Shown here: positions 1 through 8,100 of the stretch, piece after piece | Position numbering within the stretch: the first letter of the stretch is position 1 | Layout of the letters: every line of letters starts with the position of its first letter | Assembly (NCBI GenBank): GCA_002360455.1 | Contig: DEQQ01000044.1 | Coordinates: 36,217 to 100,216, forward strand | Source: Saprospiraceae bacterium UBA3362 | Lineage (GTDB): Bacteria; Bacteroidota; Bacteroidia; Chitinophagales; Saprospiraceae | Length of the DNA: 64,000 bases | Direction: 5' to 3' | Position numbers and translations under genes: made by a program | The notes under the pieces: model-generated | Databases searched by the model: none | Seen by the model: the letters and a program-made list of their open reading frames with translations, nothing else | What the model was told of the DNA's origin: nothing

Positions 1-172
1 CTTTGCCGGAAAGACTAGACAAGCTCAATTCACCAACAAAATCTTTGGCAGCTTCTGTCATGATGACTTGAACATCAGCACCGGACTTAACGAGCATTCT
101 AAGCAATATTACAGATTTGTATGCTGCTATACTTCCGGTGATTGCTAATATTATTTTTTTGCCTTGTAACAC
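1..172 (-). CDS. coaBC: Phosphopantothenoylcysteine decarboxylase / phosphopantothenate-cysteine ligase, N-terminus (partial)
   Basis: Bifunctional flavoprotein that makes 4'-phosphopantetheine for coenzyme A. Only the first 57 codons are in the window; the gene continues past the left edge. The visible part has the flavoprotein N-terminus GKKIILAITGSIAAYKS followed by LVKSGADVQVIMTEAA, which is diagnostic for the CoaC half. No ATG exists between the in-frame stop upstream and this motif; the GTG at 170-172 is the best start. It is the third gene of a bamD-rpoZ-coaBC series, an order common in Bacteroidota, but here a structured repeat (225-340) separates it from rpoZ. Identity is secure, the exact start less so. 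Confidence 0.93.
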   Translation of the reverse strand, partial: MLQGKKIILAITGSIAAYKSVILLRMLVKSGADVQVIMTEAAKDFVGELSLSSLSGK

Positions 173-224
173 GCTTGCAAGTGTATAGTTTGCTTTTATT
201 ATAAGAAGTTTAGTAGGGCTTTAT

Positions 225-340
225 GCGTGAGGTGGCTGTAGGGCTTGGTCCCGTGAGTAAAACGAACCGGGACGGAACCTGCCTAACGGCAGGTGACTCC
301 GGAAGACACCGACCTCTCATGAAATGAGGGGTCACGCCCA
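225..340 (-). repeat. Structured intergenic repeat, copy 1 (GGGCGTG...CTCACGC family)
   Basis: Read on the minus strand it begins TGGGCGTGACC and ends CACCTCACGC. The ends pair (GCGTGA with TCACGC). Inside are three hairpins: GACCCCTCAT/ATGAGAGGTC with one mismatch, CCTGCC-GTTA-GGCAGG, and GTCCCG/CGGGAC. The same ends and the same first hairpin occur at 36505-36620 and 46460-46566. It lies between rpoZ and coaBC, in the direction of the operon, ending 52 nt before the coaBC start. A leader RNA element and a mobile palindromic repeat are both possible. Confidence 0.85.
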
Positions 341-366
341 AATATCTCTTCAGATCAATCTCCAAA

Positions 367-705
367 TTAATCGATCTCCTGAGTAGACTTGTATTTGTAT
401 TCTACTTTGTCATTGAGAAATTCATCTAGAGCTATAAGAACCGGATTGGGAAGTTTTTCATAAAACTTAGAGATCTCGATCTGTTCTTTGTTTTCATGAA
501 CTTCTTCAATGGTGTCAGAACTGCTGGCAAATTCTTCCAGCTTTTCATGCAGCTCCATTTTAAGATCATTGGACAGCTGAGAAGCTCGTTTTGCAATAAC
601 ATTGATCGTCTCGTAGATATTGCCGGTACGAGTGGCCAAATCTTTTACATCTCTAGCTTGAACATTAGGATTTATTCCCGATGCTTGTGCTTTGATATCT
701 GTCAT
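367..705 (-). CDS. rpoZ: DNA-directed RNA polymerase omega subunit, Bacteroidota type
   Basis: Small accessory subunit that helps assemble and stabilise the beta' subunit of RNA polymerase. The 112-residue product has the Bacteroidota omega signature: a core region with ARDVKDLATRTGNIYE and IAKRASQL, followed by an acidic, divergent C-terminal tail. The assignment is supported by context: its first 41 nt overlap the 3' end of bamD and coaBC follows, the usual order in the phylum. It has its own ATG at 703-705. No promoter is evident, so it is probably co-transcribed with bamD. Confidence 0.88.
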   Translation of the reverse strand: MTDIKAQASGINPNVQARDVKDLATRTGNIYETINVIAKRASQLSNDLKMELHEKLEEFASSSDTIEEVHENKEQIEISKFYEKLPNPVLIALDEFLNDKVEYKYKSTQEID

Positions 706-1513
706 ATTTCTGATTTTTAGCTTTAGACTTTGCGTCTTCTTTAATTTTTTTTATTTCTTGGGCGTATTTACCGCCTGTGTATCTTTTTTGGAATAATTCT
801 GCCTTCTCTACAGCTTGCAAATATCGTTCCTTTTGTTTTTCGAAAATGCTGTTTTCTGCAAGCTCAAAAGAGGCTTTGGCAATCAAATATCGTATTTCTC
901 GATCTTCTTTGGTTTCCGGAAAGTCAGTCAATAAGTTTTCTAATGTCGTAATCCCGGCTTGATAATGCTTGGTGTCAAGGTATAACCTGCCTTGTTCAAG
1001 AGCCTTGGTTTCCAACTTAAGTCTGAGATTGTCAATCAACTGGTTACATTCTCCAACTTTCTTGGACTCAGGGTAAGTATTAACAAATGCTTGCAATGCT
1101 TCGATGGCCTTTGCAGTACCCGATTGGTCTAATCTAAATCCCGGAGATGTTTTGTAAATTGCGTATGCTGCAAGAAACTCAGCCTCTTCCTTACGAGGAT
1201 TGTTTGGGAATGTGATGCTGTAATTTTTGAATAAATGGGCTGCCATCTCATACTCTGACAACTGATAATGGCAATCGGCATAATTATAATATAGATCGTC
1301 AGCTTCTTTCTGCCCTCTGTATGAGCTTAAAGCAAGCTCGTACAAAGCTTGAGCCCTTACCCAATCTTTTTTCTTATAGTAATCATTGGCGGCCTTCAAC
1401 ATCAAGGGAGCATCGTTGCTGGTGCGAATCTTCTCATAGGTGGATTTGCACGAACTTAGGCCAAGGCCCAGACACAACAAGATTACATAAAGGAATAAGG
1501 AAGGTAAATTCAT
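665..1513 (-). CDS. bamD: Outer membrane protein assembly factor BamD (lipoprotein)
   Basis: Periplasmic lipoprotein of the BAM complex that inserts beta-barrel proteins in the outer membrane. The start chosen is the ATG at 1511-1513, giving 282 residues with a compact lipoprotein signal and lipobox GLSSC (Cys22). An in-frame ATG 21 nt upstream would place a -7 promoter box (1522-1529) inside the coding region, so the shorter form is preferred. The rest is TPR-like helical repeats (YYKKKDWVRAQALYELAL, YEMAAHLFKNYSITFPNN, AIEALQAFVNTYPESKK), typical of BamD/YfiO. The 3' end overlaps rpoZ by 41 nt, suggesting coupled expression. The C-terminal lysine-rich tail is common in this phylum. Confidence 0.92.
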   Translation of the reverse strand: MNLPSLFLYVILLCLGLGLSSCKSTYEKIRTSNDAPLMLKAANDYYKKKDWVRAQALYELALSSYRGQKEADDLYYNYADCHYQLSEYEMAAHLFKNYSITFPNNPRKEEAEFLAAYAIYKTSPGFRLDQSGTAKAIEALQAFVNTYPESKKVGECNQLIDNLRLKLETKALEQGRLYLDTKHYQAGITTLENLLTDFPETKEDREIRYLIAKASFELAENSIFEKQKERYLQAVEKAELFQKRYTGGKYAQEIKKIKEDAKSKAKNQKYDRYQSTSIGNKS

Positions 1514-1521
1514 AAAGCTTG

Positions 1522-1529
1522 CAAAGATA
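1522..1529 (-). promoter_or_regulatory. -7 promoter element (TATCTTTG) of bamD-rpoZ-coaBC
   Basis: Minus-strand TATCTTTG matches the Bacteroidota sigma-A -7 consensus TAnnTTTG. Its last base is only 8 nt before the preferred bamD ATG, so the transcript would have almost no leader. No clear -33 TTG is seen at the usual distance. Confidence 0.5.
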
Positions 1530-1631
1530 GGCATTTTAACGAAAAAATCTCTAAATTGTTGTATTTTGAGATAATGGTATTCTTATTAAAGCAAATTAAA
1601 TGACTCTGATAGAGGTATGAGTTAAAATTCT

Positions 1632-1639
1632 CATTTTTG
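1632..1639 (+). promoter_or_regulatory. -7-like element (CATTTTTG) of trmN6
   Basis: CATTTTTG differs from the TAnnTTTG consensus only in its first base and ends 4 nt before the trmN6 ATG, the same close geometry as at bamD. Called by position and similarity only. Confidence 0.3.
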
Positions 1640-1643
1640 CAGC

Positions 1644-2342
1644 ATGCTGTTTAGGTTCAAAAAAGCAGAAATAGAAATCCAAGACTCTGTTTTTCCGGTA
1701 ACTACAGATTCTGTGTTGTTGGCCGCATACTCAGCATTGACAAAGCCTAAAAAGGTTCTTGATCTTTGCTGTGGCAGTGGGTTGGTGGCAGTTTTGATTG
1801 GTACTGAACACAGAACTGTGAGCAAGCTTTGTTTTGTAGATATTCACTTACAATCTTTAGAAAATGCCAGAGAAAATGCGATCCGAAATCAATTGGGAGG
1901 ACTCAGCGAATTTTACCATTCAGATTTAGCAACCCTTGAAGTTCGCGAAACCTTTGATCTAATCGTTGTTAATCCTCCTTATTTTGAGGAAAATGTGTTG
2001 GCTCCAAATCACAATAGAACAAGGCAAAGAAATCAACAATCTTTAGACTTTAAGACATTAGCTCTCTGTTGCAGGCAGCATTTAAGTTACGAGGGTGCAG
2101 TGTTTATAGTTGTTCCCTGGGCTAAAGAATCTTCGTGTTCACAAGCTATGTACAGTTTAGGAATGCAGTTGACGGAAATTGTAAAAATAAGGCATCGGAG
2201 TGAGTCTCCGGTGTCAATTTGTCTGTTAAAATTTCAATGGATTGCACATCCCATAATAGTTCAAACTCAGGTTTTATTTGATTTTGAAGGAAGAAAGAGT
2301 GAATGGTTTTTGAAGCTTACCGACAATTATTATTTGGACTAA
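1644..2342 (+). CDS. trmN6: tRNA1(Val) (adenine(37)-N6)-methyltransferase
   Basis: SAM-dependent methyltransferase expected to modify A37 of tRNA-Val(cmo5UAC), as E. coli YfiC/TrmN6 does. The 232-residue protein has the YfiC N-terminus FRFKKAEIEIQDSVFPVTTDS, the SAM-binding motif I VLDLCCGSG (residues 38-46), an acidic loop after strand 2 (FVDIHLQSLENARENA), and the catalytic NPPY motif for exocyclic amino methylation (residues 110-113). Length is normal for the family. It is transcribed divergently from bamD. Other N6-adenine methyltransferases share NPPY, but the N-terminal block favours TrmN6. Confidence 0.88.
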   Translation: MLFRFKKAEIEIQDSVFPVTTDSVLLAAYSALTKPKKVLDLCCGSGLVAVLIGTEHRTVSKLCFVDIHLQSLENARENAIRNQLGGLSEFYHSDLATLEVRETFDLIVVNPPYFEENVLAPNHNRTRQRNQQSLDFKTLALCCRQHLSYEGAVFIVVPWAKESSCSQAMYSLGMQLTEIVKIRHRSESPVSICLLKFQWIAHPIIVQTQVLFDFEGRKSEWFLKLTDNYYLD

Positions 2343-2367
2343 TTAGAGAATCTGTTTTGAGTTCATT

Positions 2368-2826
2368 TTATTTATTCAGTTTGAGTTTCCATTTTTTTGC
2401 GCGTGTTCCTGTAAGTTCGAATTGAAATCCTTCTGACTTTAGCTGGTTCATTTGAAAGTCAGCGCCTCCACTTAATTTTTCATTAGGGCTTAAGTCGTCC
2501 TTAACAATTCTCCAATAAGGCGGAATTTTTTTTGCTCCCTGTGATTGTAGTTCCATTGCATATTCTGAGACAATCCTGAGAAAAATTCCGGTGGTAAGAG
2601 GGCAGGCGTAGTCTGCATTATTGAGTTCACATAATTGCTCTTTAAGCTGTGAGACTAGCATTATTTTGCCTTTGGATATGCTGTTGATAATAGATTCAAT
2701 CTGTCTTGGAGTAGGAATGGTCATTTTTTCTCCACCATATCTTAAGTTCCACTCCTCTGGACCTTTGATTACCTCAGGTTTGCTGTGTTTGTCCATTTTT
2801 TCCTTCCAAGAAGTTTTACTGCGCAT
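2368..2826 (-). CDS. MGMT family protein lacking the alkyl-acceptor cysteine
   Basis: The 152-residue product belongs to the small proteins annotated as MGMT/Ada-like, with a winged-helix DNA-binding fold related to O6-alkylguanine-DNA alkyltransferase. Visible hallmarks are the N-terminal KTSWKEKM, TIPTPRQIESIINSISKGK, CPLTTGIFLRIVSEYA (residues 75-90) and PPYWRIVKDD (102-111). The PCHR active site of true alkyltransferases is absent; PYWR sits where alkyltransferase-like proteins carry a non-reactive residue, so it probably binds DNA rather than repairing it. The ATG at 2824-2826 is preferred over an upstream TTG that lies within a -7 promoter box. The gene is convergent with trmN6 (25 nt between stops). 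Confidence 0.72.
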   Translation of the reverse strand: MRSKTSWKEKMDKHSKPEVIKGPEEWNLRYGGEKMTIPTPRQIESIINSISKGKIMLVSQLKEQLCELNNADYACPLTTGIFLRIVSEYAMELQSQGAKKIPPYWRIVKDDLSPNEKLSGGADFQMNQLKSEGFQFELTGTRAKKWKLKLNK

Positions 2827-2835
2827 TTTTTTTAT

Positions 2836-2843
2836 CAAAAATA
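2836..2843 (-). promoter_or_regulatory. -7 promoter element (TATTTTTG) of the MGMT-like gene
   Basis: Minus-strand TATTTTTG is a perfect TAnnTTTG match 9 nt before the preferred ATG. Its TTG could be mistaken for an alternative start codon. No -33 TTG is obvious. Confidence 0.45.
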
Positions 2844-2969
2844 AGAAAGTTTAGGATTAAAGAAATATAATTTGAAAGTAGAGGTCGACAGGCAAGGACC
2901 ATATAGACGAGTTTTACCGGTTTGAAAAATAGACCTATTAATAAAAGATTCAACTTTCAAAAAATTCAG

Positions 2970-2977
2970 TATTTTTG
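2970..2977 (+). promoter_or_regulatory. -7 promoter element (TATTTTTG) of the DUF3127 gene
   Basis: Perfect TAnnTTTG match in AT-rich DNA, followed by GCAGAC and then the ATG at 3002, leaving a leader of about 20 nt. It supports starting the protein at MASFQ rather than 9 codons earlier. Confidence 0.5.
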
Positions 2978-3001
2978 CAGACAAATCAAAACTTATTTGG
3001 C

Positions 3002-3358
3002 ATGGCATCTTTTCAAATTTCGGGAAAGCTTGTAAAAAAATACGACACTGAATCAAAATCTGCCTCGTTTCAGGCTAGAGATTTTGTAATCGTTACAGAA
3101 GATCAATTTCCTCAGTATATAAAATTTCAATTGGTGCAAGACAGGTGCGCTATTCTGGATCCTTTCAGAGAGGAAGAAAAGATCACTGTGCATTTTGATA
3201 TTAGGGGAAAAGAGTGGCAGGGAAAATATCTTACCAATCTCAACGCCTGGAAAATCGATGGTCAAAAGGAACAGGTTCCTGCGGGACAAACGGTGGTAAA
3301 TTCGGCAGGTCCGGATCCGTTTGCACAAGCTCCGGCATTAGACGATTTACCATTTTAA
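3002..3358 (+). CDS. DUF3127 protein, OB-fold-like, with SSB-like acidic C-terminal tip
   Basis: A 118-residue member of DUF3127, a small Bacteroidota family of unknown role. The core (residues 3-84) has the family pattern ISGKLVKKYDTESKS, FQARDFVI, YIKFQLVQDRC and IRGKEWQGKYLTNLNAWKI, suggesting a beta-barrel similar to single-stranded-DNA-binding OB folds. A proline/alanine-rich linker follows, and the protein ends in DDLPF, very like the DDIPF tip with which SSB recruits repair and replication proteins. A role in ssDNA handling is therefore a reasonable inference. The ATG at 3002 is chosen because the promoter box lies at 2970-2977. Confidence 0.8.
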   Translation: MASFQISGKLVKKYDTESKSASFQARDFVIVTEDQFPQYIKFQLVQDRCAILDPFREEEKITVHFDIRGKEWQGKYLTNLNAWKIDGQKEQVPAGQTVVNSAGPDPFAQAPALDDLPF

Positions 3359-3391
3359 TTGGGGTTTCAGCATTCCTTTTTAGTCAATCTT

Positions 3392-3976
3392 ATGATAAGG
3401 CATAGAATAGCAAGTTTCATTGGGTTGATTTCTGTGTTTGGTTTCAAGCTGTTTGGACAGGTTGATACAGTTGTGTTTTTATCATTAGCTTCTTTTCAAG
3501 ATGAAAGCGAGTGGCGATTTCATGTTCCTAAGCCGGAAGAAGAAATAAGCTCCATAGAGTTGGAAAGGGGCTATTTGAGAAAGAGATGGACAACGGACAG
3601 GATATGTACCGACTGGGATTGTGAGTTTGGAGAGACCAGAGGATTTGTAAGATTGAAGTGGAAAAATAAAGCAAATGATTGGGAGGCGAGATTCGGAAAC
3701 GAGTATCTCAGTTTTGCCCCGATTTGGCGGGGACAATTCGATCAGTGGAGAGTGGAATGGAAAGGAAAAGAATATAAAATTAAATTGGAGTTGGACAATG
3801 ATGGAATTGCCTATGTTTTATTTGACCAAAAACAAGCTATAGCGCAATCTTATAATCGCTTCTTTGGTGAGTTTGAAGATTGGATTATAGAGACAAATGG
3901 GGATGTTTCTCCTGAGCAAATTCTTGTATTAAGTTTTATTAGTATATATTACGGATTGATAATAAATGCGCAGTAA
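3392..3976 (+). CDS. Unrecognised exported protein
   Basis: I do not recognise this 194-residue protein. From the ATG at 3392 it begins with a signal-like segment (MIRHRIASFIGLISVFGFKLFGQ), then a tryptophan- and charge-rich region predicted to be beta-rich (ERGYLRKRWTTDRICTDWDCEFGETRG, with two close cysteines, and WKNKANDWEARFGNEYLSF). The reading frame runs upstream to a TTG directly after the DUF3127 stop, but the ATG gives a better signal sequence. The 33-nt gap from DUF3127 suggests possible co-transcription. No conserved domain or catalytic motif is evident. Confidence 0.6.
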   Translation: MIRHRIASFIGLISVFGFKLFGQVDTVVFLSLASFQDESEWRFHVPKPEEEISSIELERGYLRKRWTTDRICTDWDCEFGETRGFVRLKWKNKANDWEARFGNEYLSFAPIWRGQFDQWRVEWKGKEYKIKLELDNDGIAYVLFDQKQAIAQSYNRFFGEFEDWIIETNGDVSPEQILVLSFISIYYGLIINAQ

Positions 3977-4053
3977 GCAGATTAATGAGTAATTTTTGAT
4001 ATGTATCCTTTTACCAATTTTTCGTCCTAACCTTAGAACGAGAATTGAAGAAA

Positions 4054-4536
4054 ATGGAACCAAGTCATATTGTTATTATATCGAGTTATAAATCGCTGCT
4101 TGTAGCTTGTTTATTGCTCTGTACAAGCTCATTATTGAGTTCCCAGCAAAACAGAGTTTCCTTAAGTAAAAGCCAAATTCAAAATGATTACACCGATGTT
4201 TATTGTGCCGGTGTTATGAATGATTGGAATGGCAGTTACACCATAAAAATTCCAAATTTGGAAATGGTGGAAAGAGTAGTGCTCGAAGCTGTATATCCTG
4301 TATTGCCTGAGGTAAAGAGTTTTCCGGAGCAGGTTATCAAATTCAAAAATGGAAAACAAGAATTGGCGGTTGCCAATCCTAAGAGAGAAAATCTTGCCAA
4401 TGTGCAAAACAATTGGTTTACTTACAGGGCATCAATGATACCCGAACAAAATGAAATTAGTTTAGAATGCTCCAAAGATTTTATTCCGGTTTGTTATAGG
4501 ATTTTAGTTTATAAAAAGTCGGAAAAAAGTCTGTAA
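4054..4536 (+). CDS. Unrecognised exported protein
   Basis: A 160-residue protein with an N-terminal hydrophobic segment (SLLVACLLLCTSSLLSSQQ) resembling a signal peptide, followed by a probably beta-rich domain with cysteines near YCAGVMNDWNGSY, SLECSKDFIPVCYR. The family is unknown to me. The frame can be opened from a TTG 9 nt earlier; the ATG is preferred. It is preceded by 77 nt of non-coding DNA and is convergent with the pyrophosphohydrolase gene downstream. Confidence 0.55.
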   Translation: MEPSHIVIISSYKSLLVACLLLCTSSLLSSQQNRVSLSKSQIQNDYTDVYCAGVMNDWNGSYTIKIPNLEMVERVVLEAVYPVLPEVKSFPEQVIKFKNGKQELAVANPKRENLANVQNNWFTYRASMIPEQNEISLECSKDFIPVCYRILVYKKSEKSL

Positions 4537-4554
4537 GCTTAGATTTCTTTTTTA

Positions 4555-5037
4555 TTACAGTTTTATCACCTTTGCAAGGTTTGCTTCTTGATAGCGAATT
4601 GATTTGAGAACTTTTTTGTCAGATTTCCTATATACTAAATATTTTCCGTCAGAGAATTCGGCATAAGCATCTTCTGATTTATTGGTTTTATACCAGTCTA
4701 TAGATTGTTCGGCTTCCTCCAAACTGCTGCATGCTTTACTCATATTGGATGCTTGAACATGATCGAATAAATTTTTAAATTGATCGGCTAATCCGAACTC
4801 TAGAATGGCTCCGGACAGCACATATTGCAAATCACAGAAGGCATCTGCAGCAGCAACCAAATCTTGAGCTTCTACTGCTTCTTCCAGTTCACGCAACTCT
4901 TCTTTGAGTAGATTTAACCTTAATTGGACTCTTGCTTGATCAGGGATTTGAGCTTGATTCAGGACAGGCAATTTGAACAGTTGGTGAAACGCTGCCACGT
5001 CGTTAAGTGCATTGGCTTCAGGAAAATTGGTTTTCAT
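4555..5037 (-). CDS. MazG/PRA-PH-like nucleoside triphosphate pyrophosphohydrolase
   Basis: An all-alpha NTP pyrophosphatase family member that probably hydrolyses a (d)NTP to the monophosphate and PPi (house-cleaning role, inferred from the family). The 160-residue product has the metal-binding pattern KEELRELEEA (Glu46, Glu47, Glu50) followed by DAFCDLQYVLSG (Asp65, Asp69), as in the EExxE...ExxD chain of this superfamily, then GLADQFKNLFDHVQASNMSKAC and a C-terminal DGKYLVYR...GK-like block typical of the stand-alone family. The start is the ATG at 5035-5037; the frame extends 13 codons further upstream but into the terminator hairpin of the neighbouring protease gene, so the shorter start is chosen. 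Confidence 0.8.
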   Translation of the reverse strand: MKTNFPEANALNDVAAFHQLFKLPVLNQAQIPDQARVQLRLNLLKEELRELEEAVEAQDLVAAADAFCDLQYVLSGAILEFGLADQFKNLFDHVQASNMSKACSSLEEAEQSIDWYKTNKSEDAYAEFSDGKYLVYRKSDKKVLKSIRYQEANLAKVIKL

Positions 5038-5060
5038 AAAATGGATTGTTTGAATTAAAT

Positions 5061-5091
5061 AAAAAAGCTCATGCATATTTCAGCATGAGCC
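5061..5091 (-). terminator. Rho-independent terminator of the PKD metalloprotease gene
   Basis: Minus strand: GGCTCATGC, an 8-nt loop, GCATGAGC, then TTTTTTATTT. The 8-bp perfect stem with a U tract lies 23 nt beyond the protease stop and in front of the pyrophosphohydrolase ATG. Confidence 0.85.
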
Positions 5092-5113
5092 TTTCAGATT
5101 TTTGCGGATTAAA

Positions 5114-8100
5114 TTATTGAATTATCAATTTTGTTGTTTGATTTTCAACCTCGTTGGACAGTTGGATAAAGTAAGATCCTTTACTCAATGCACTTAGGTC
5201 GAATCGAACGGATTGTTCAGGATTTGAGATCGTTCTTTGGTACACAAGAGAGCCTTGCATGTTGAAGACCCTCACACGATATTGTGAGTTTGGACTTTGT
5301 TCAAAATTCAAGACAAACATTCCTTCACTTGGATTGGGTACTATTGTCCAAGGTTTGGCAGGAGTAGTAGAAGATCTAGGATTCAATTTGTTGAAAGGAT
5401 CTTCATCATTGCCCTCACTGTATTCTTTGTTTGCTTTTGGACACTTGATTGGCGACAACACTTTGATGTAATTTGTTTTAGTTAAAGTGTTAGAGCCATT
5501 TGTATTCTTAACAACCAATTTGACAGAATAGGTTCCGGCTTTCCAATAGACTACTTTTGGATTTTGTTCTGTGGACAATGCAGGAATTGCTCCACTAAAT
5601 TGCCAAGACCAATCATTGACGTCTTTAGAGGAAAGGTCTTTAAACTGAACAAAGCTTCCTGCACATACTAAAGTTGTATCCGAAATAAAAGAAACCTTAG
5701 GGATAAGATAGACAATAACATCTTTAGTAATTGAAACTGTTCCGCATTCATTTGTAACAGACAGTATTACTTTAAATTCACCTTCTGATGCGAAAGTATG
5801 AGAAGGATTAGGCTCTGTACTTTGTTTGCCATCTCCAAAATCCCAAGCATAACTATTGCCAAATTGAGATTGATTTGTAAAGTTCACAGATAACCCTGAG
5901 ATAGCATAATTGTATGCAGAAATCGGGTTTTGATTTACTTTGATATAGCCTGTTTGAGTACTTACTTTGGTATCAATACCATCAGTCACTTCCAAAGTCA
6001 CATCGTACGTACCGGCCTGATCATAACTTACCAATGGATTCGGGCTGGTGCTTGAGCTTGGATTTCCGCCCGGGAAAGTCCATTTGAATGAGTTTGCGCC
6101 TTGAGATTGATTTTGATATTGTACCTGCATTGGTGCACAACCGATTCTCGTATTAGCATTAAATGCTGCAAATAATCCTGCACTGACAGTGATTGTTTTG
6201 TCGAGAGTGTCTTTGCCGCATTTATTGTCTACAATCAATCTCACATTGTATGTTCCGCTTTGACCATAAGTATAGTTTGGATTGGCATCTTTGGAAGTAG
6301 TTCCATCTCCAAAACTCCAATTGTAATTTTTGCCTCTTATAGATTGATTAAAAAAATCTACATTTAATCCTGTGATCAACTCATCAAATTTGGCTGTAGG
6401 AACAGTATCGACTACAATGTATTTGGATCTGGTAAAAGTATGATCGTAAGCAGCATTAGACACTTTTAATTTTACTGTAAATGAGTCTGCGTAATTGTAG
6501 GTTACCGTAGGATTTAATTGTGTAGAAAATGAAGGATTTCCTCCAGGAAACGACCATTCATAGCGCACCACATTGTTTGAAGACAGGTTTTTAAAACGAA
6601 CTGTAAAACTTGCACAGCCTAATGTAGTATCTGCCTCAAAATTAGCAATAGGTGGGGTAGCTATAGTAATTCTCTTTGTGTAAGTCTTAGACCCACAAAA
6701 ATTTGTAACCGTCAATTTTACTGTGAAAGTTCCGTCTCTGTTGTATTCGTGTTCAGGATTTTCATCGGTTGACATTTCTCCGTCTCCGAAATCCCATTTA
6801 TAAGTATCTCCGTTGGAAGATTGATTATTAAAGAATACATGTCTGAGGTCGATTATTTCATCAAAGAAAGCAATAACCGGATCGTAAACATAGATATACT
6901 GATTTTGAGTTACTACATCATCTCCACTTGCATTTCTTACTTCCAGGGTAACATCGTATATTCCACCTGCATTATAAGTAACTACGGGATTTTGTTGGGT
7001 TGAAGTAGATGGAGTACCTCCAGGAAATGACCAAAGCCAAGAGGTAGGATTGCCAGTAGATAGGTCTCTAAAAGTAACTCTCAAAGGCGCACAACCAATA
7101 GTAGGTGATCCACTAAAGGCTGCTGTAGGGGCAGATCCACTAGAACAAATATCCAGACACCATCTGGAGGAAATATGTCCACTAATTGCGCTGATTGATG
7201 CTGACGACCATGTGCTTGAGCCATTCACTGCAGGTGCCATGATAGTATTGGAACCTGAGGCATCATGCCCGGCACTGAAGTTGTGTCCAACCTCATGAGC
7301 TTGAAGCTGTCTGTTGGTATTTGAGGCTGTAGAGAAGGCACTGCACACATTATATCTATTGCTGGTACATACGACACCTACCCAAGCTAGGCCCACGGCC
7401 CCGGAGGTATATTTTCTGGTCCAAGCAGTAGCAAAGTCATAACTGGCTCCATTATAGCCTCCACCGTTGCCCCAAGACAAATGGACATCCAAATGAGTAT
7501 TTATATTATTTACGCCGTTCCAAGGATCTGAAGAGGTGGTAGTGGCAACATAAGTGGCAGAAGCAGCCATTTGGACGCCATGGGCAAATTCATTATCATA
7601 ATTGGTTTCTACTAAAGCCAAAATTCCTGTTGCCCAAGCTTCAGCAGTGCCGGAATTATTCCCTTGCCATTGGAAAATAGTCAAATCCATGGCCAATGCG
7701 GCCTCTACAGTAACACAATGGTTCCTGTTATTTAATTCGTTGTGATTTTCTTTGAATTGATCCATTTGGGCTTTGTAAAAATCATAACCACAGTTCACTG
7801 CGGGATTTTTCTTTACATCATTGGTGTTGTAGAAGATAAACTCAGAGTCTGAGGACAATGGATCAGAAAGCCTTGCTTTTTCAACAAAATAAGTATTTCC
7901 GTTCTCTTCTACACTTAAAAGTAGGAAGTTGTCAGAAATGGTCATAAAGGCTTTTGATCCGGGACTGTTTCTGTTATACCCTTTAAAAAATTGCAAGTTT
8001 TTGTTTCTTCCCAATTTTTTTACACCTTCGTCAGTACCTACCAAAAGCTGGTAATCGGGGGTAAGGGCTTCAAAACCGAAAAGGTCTAACTGCCATTGAT

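Noticed and set aside
5038..5076. Upstream start of the pyrophosphohydrolase gene
   Set aside because: It would place the start inside the stem of the upstream gene's terminator; the ATG at 5037 matches family length.
7050..7298. Plus-strand open frame inside the PKD protease gene
   Set aside because: It is the antisense shadow of a clearly conserved protease/PKD region and has no start context of its own.
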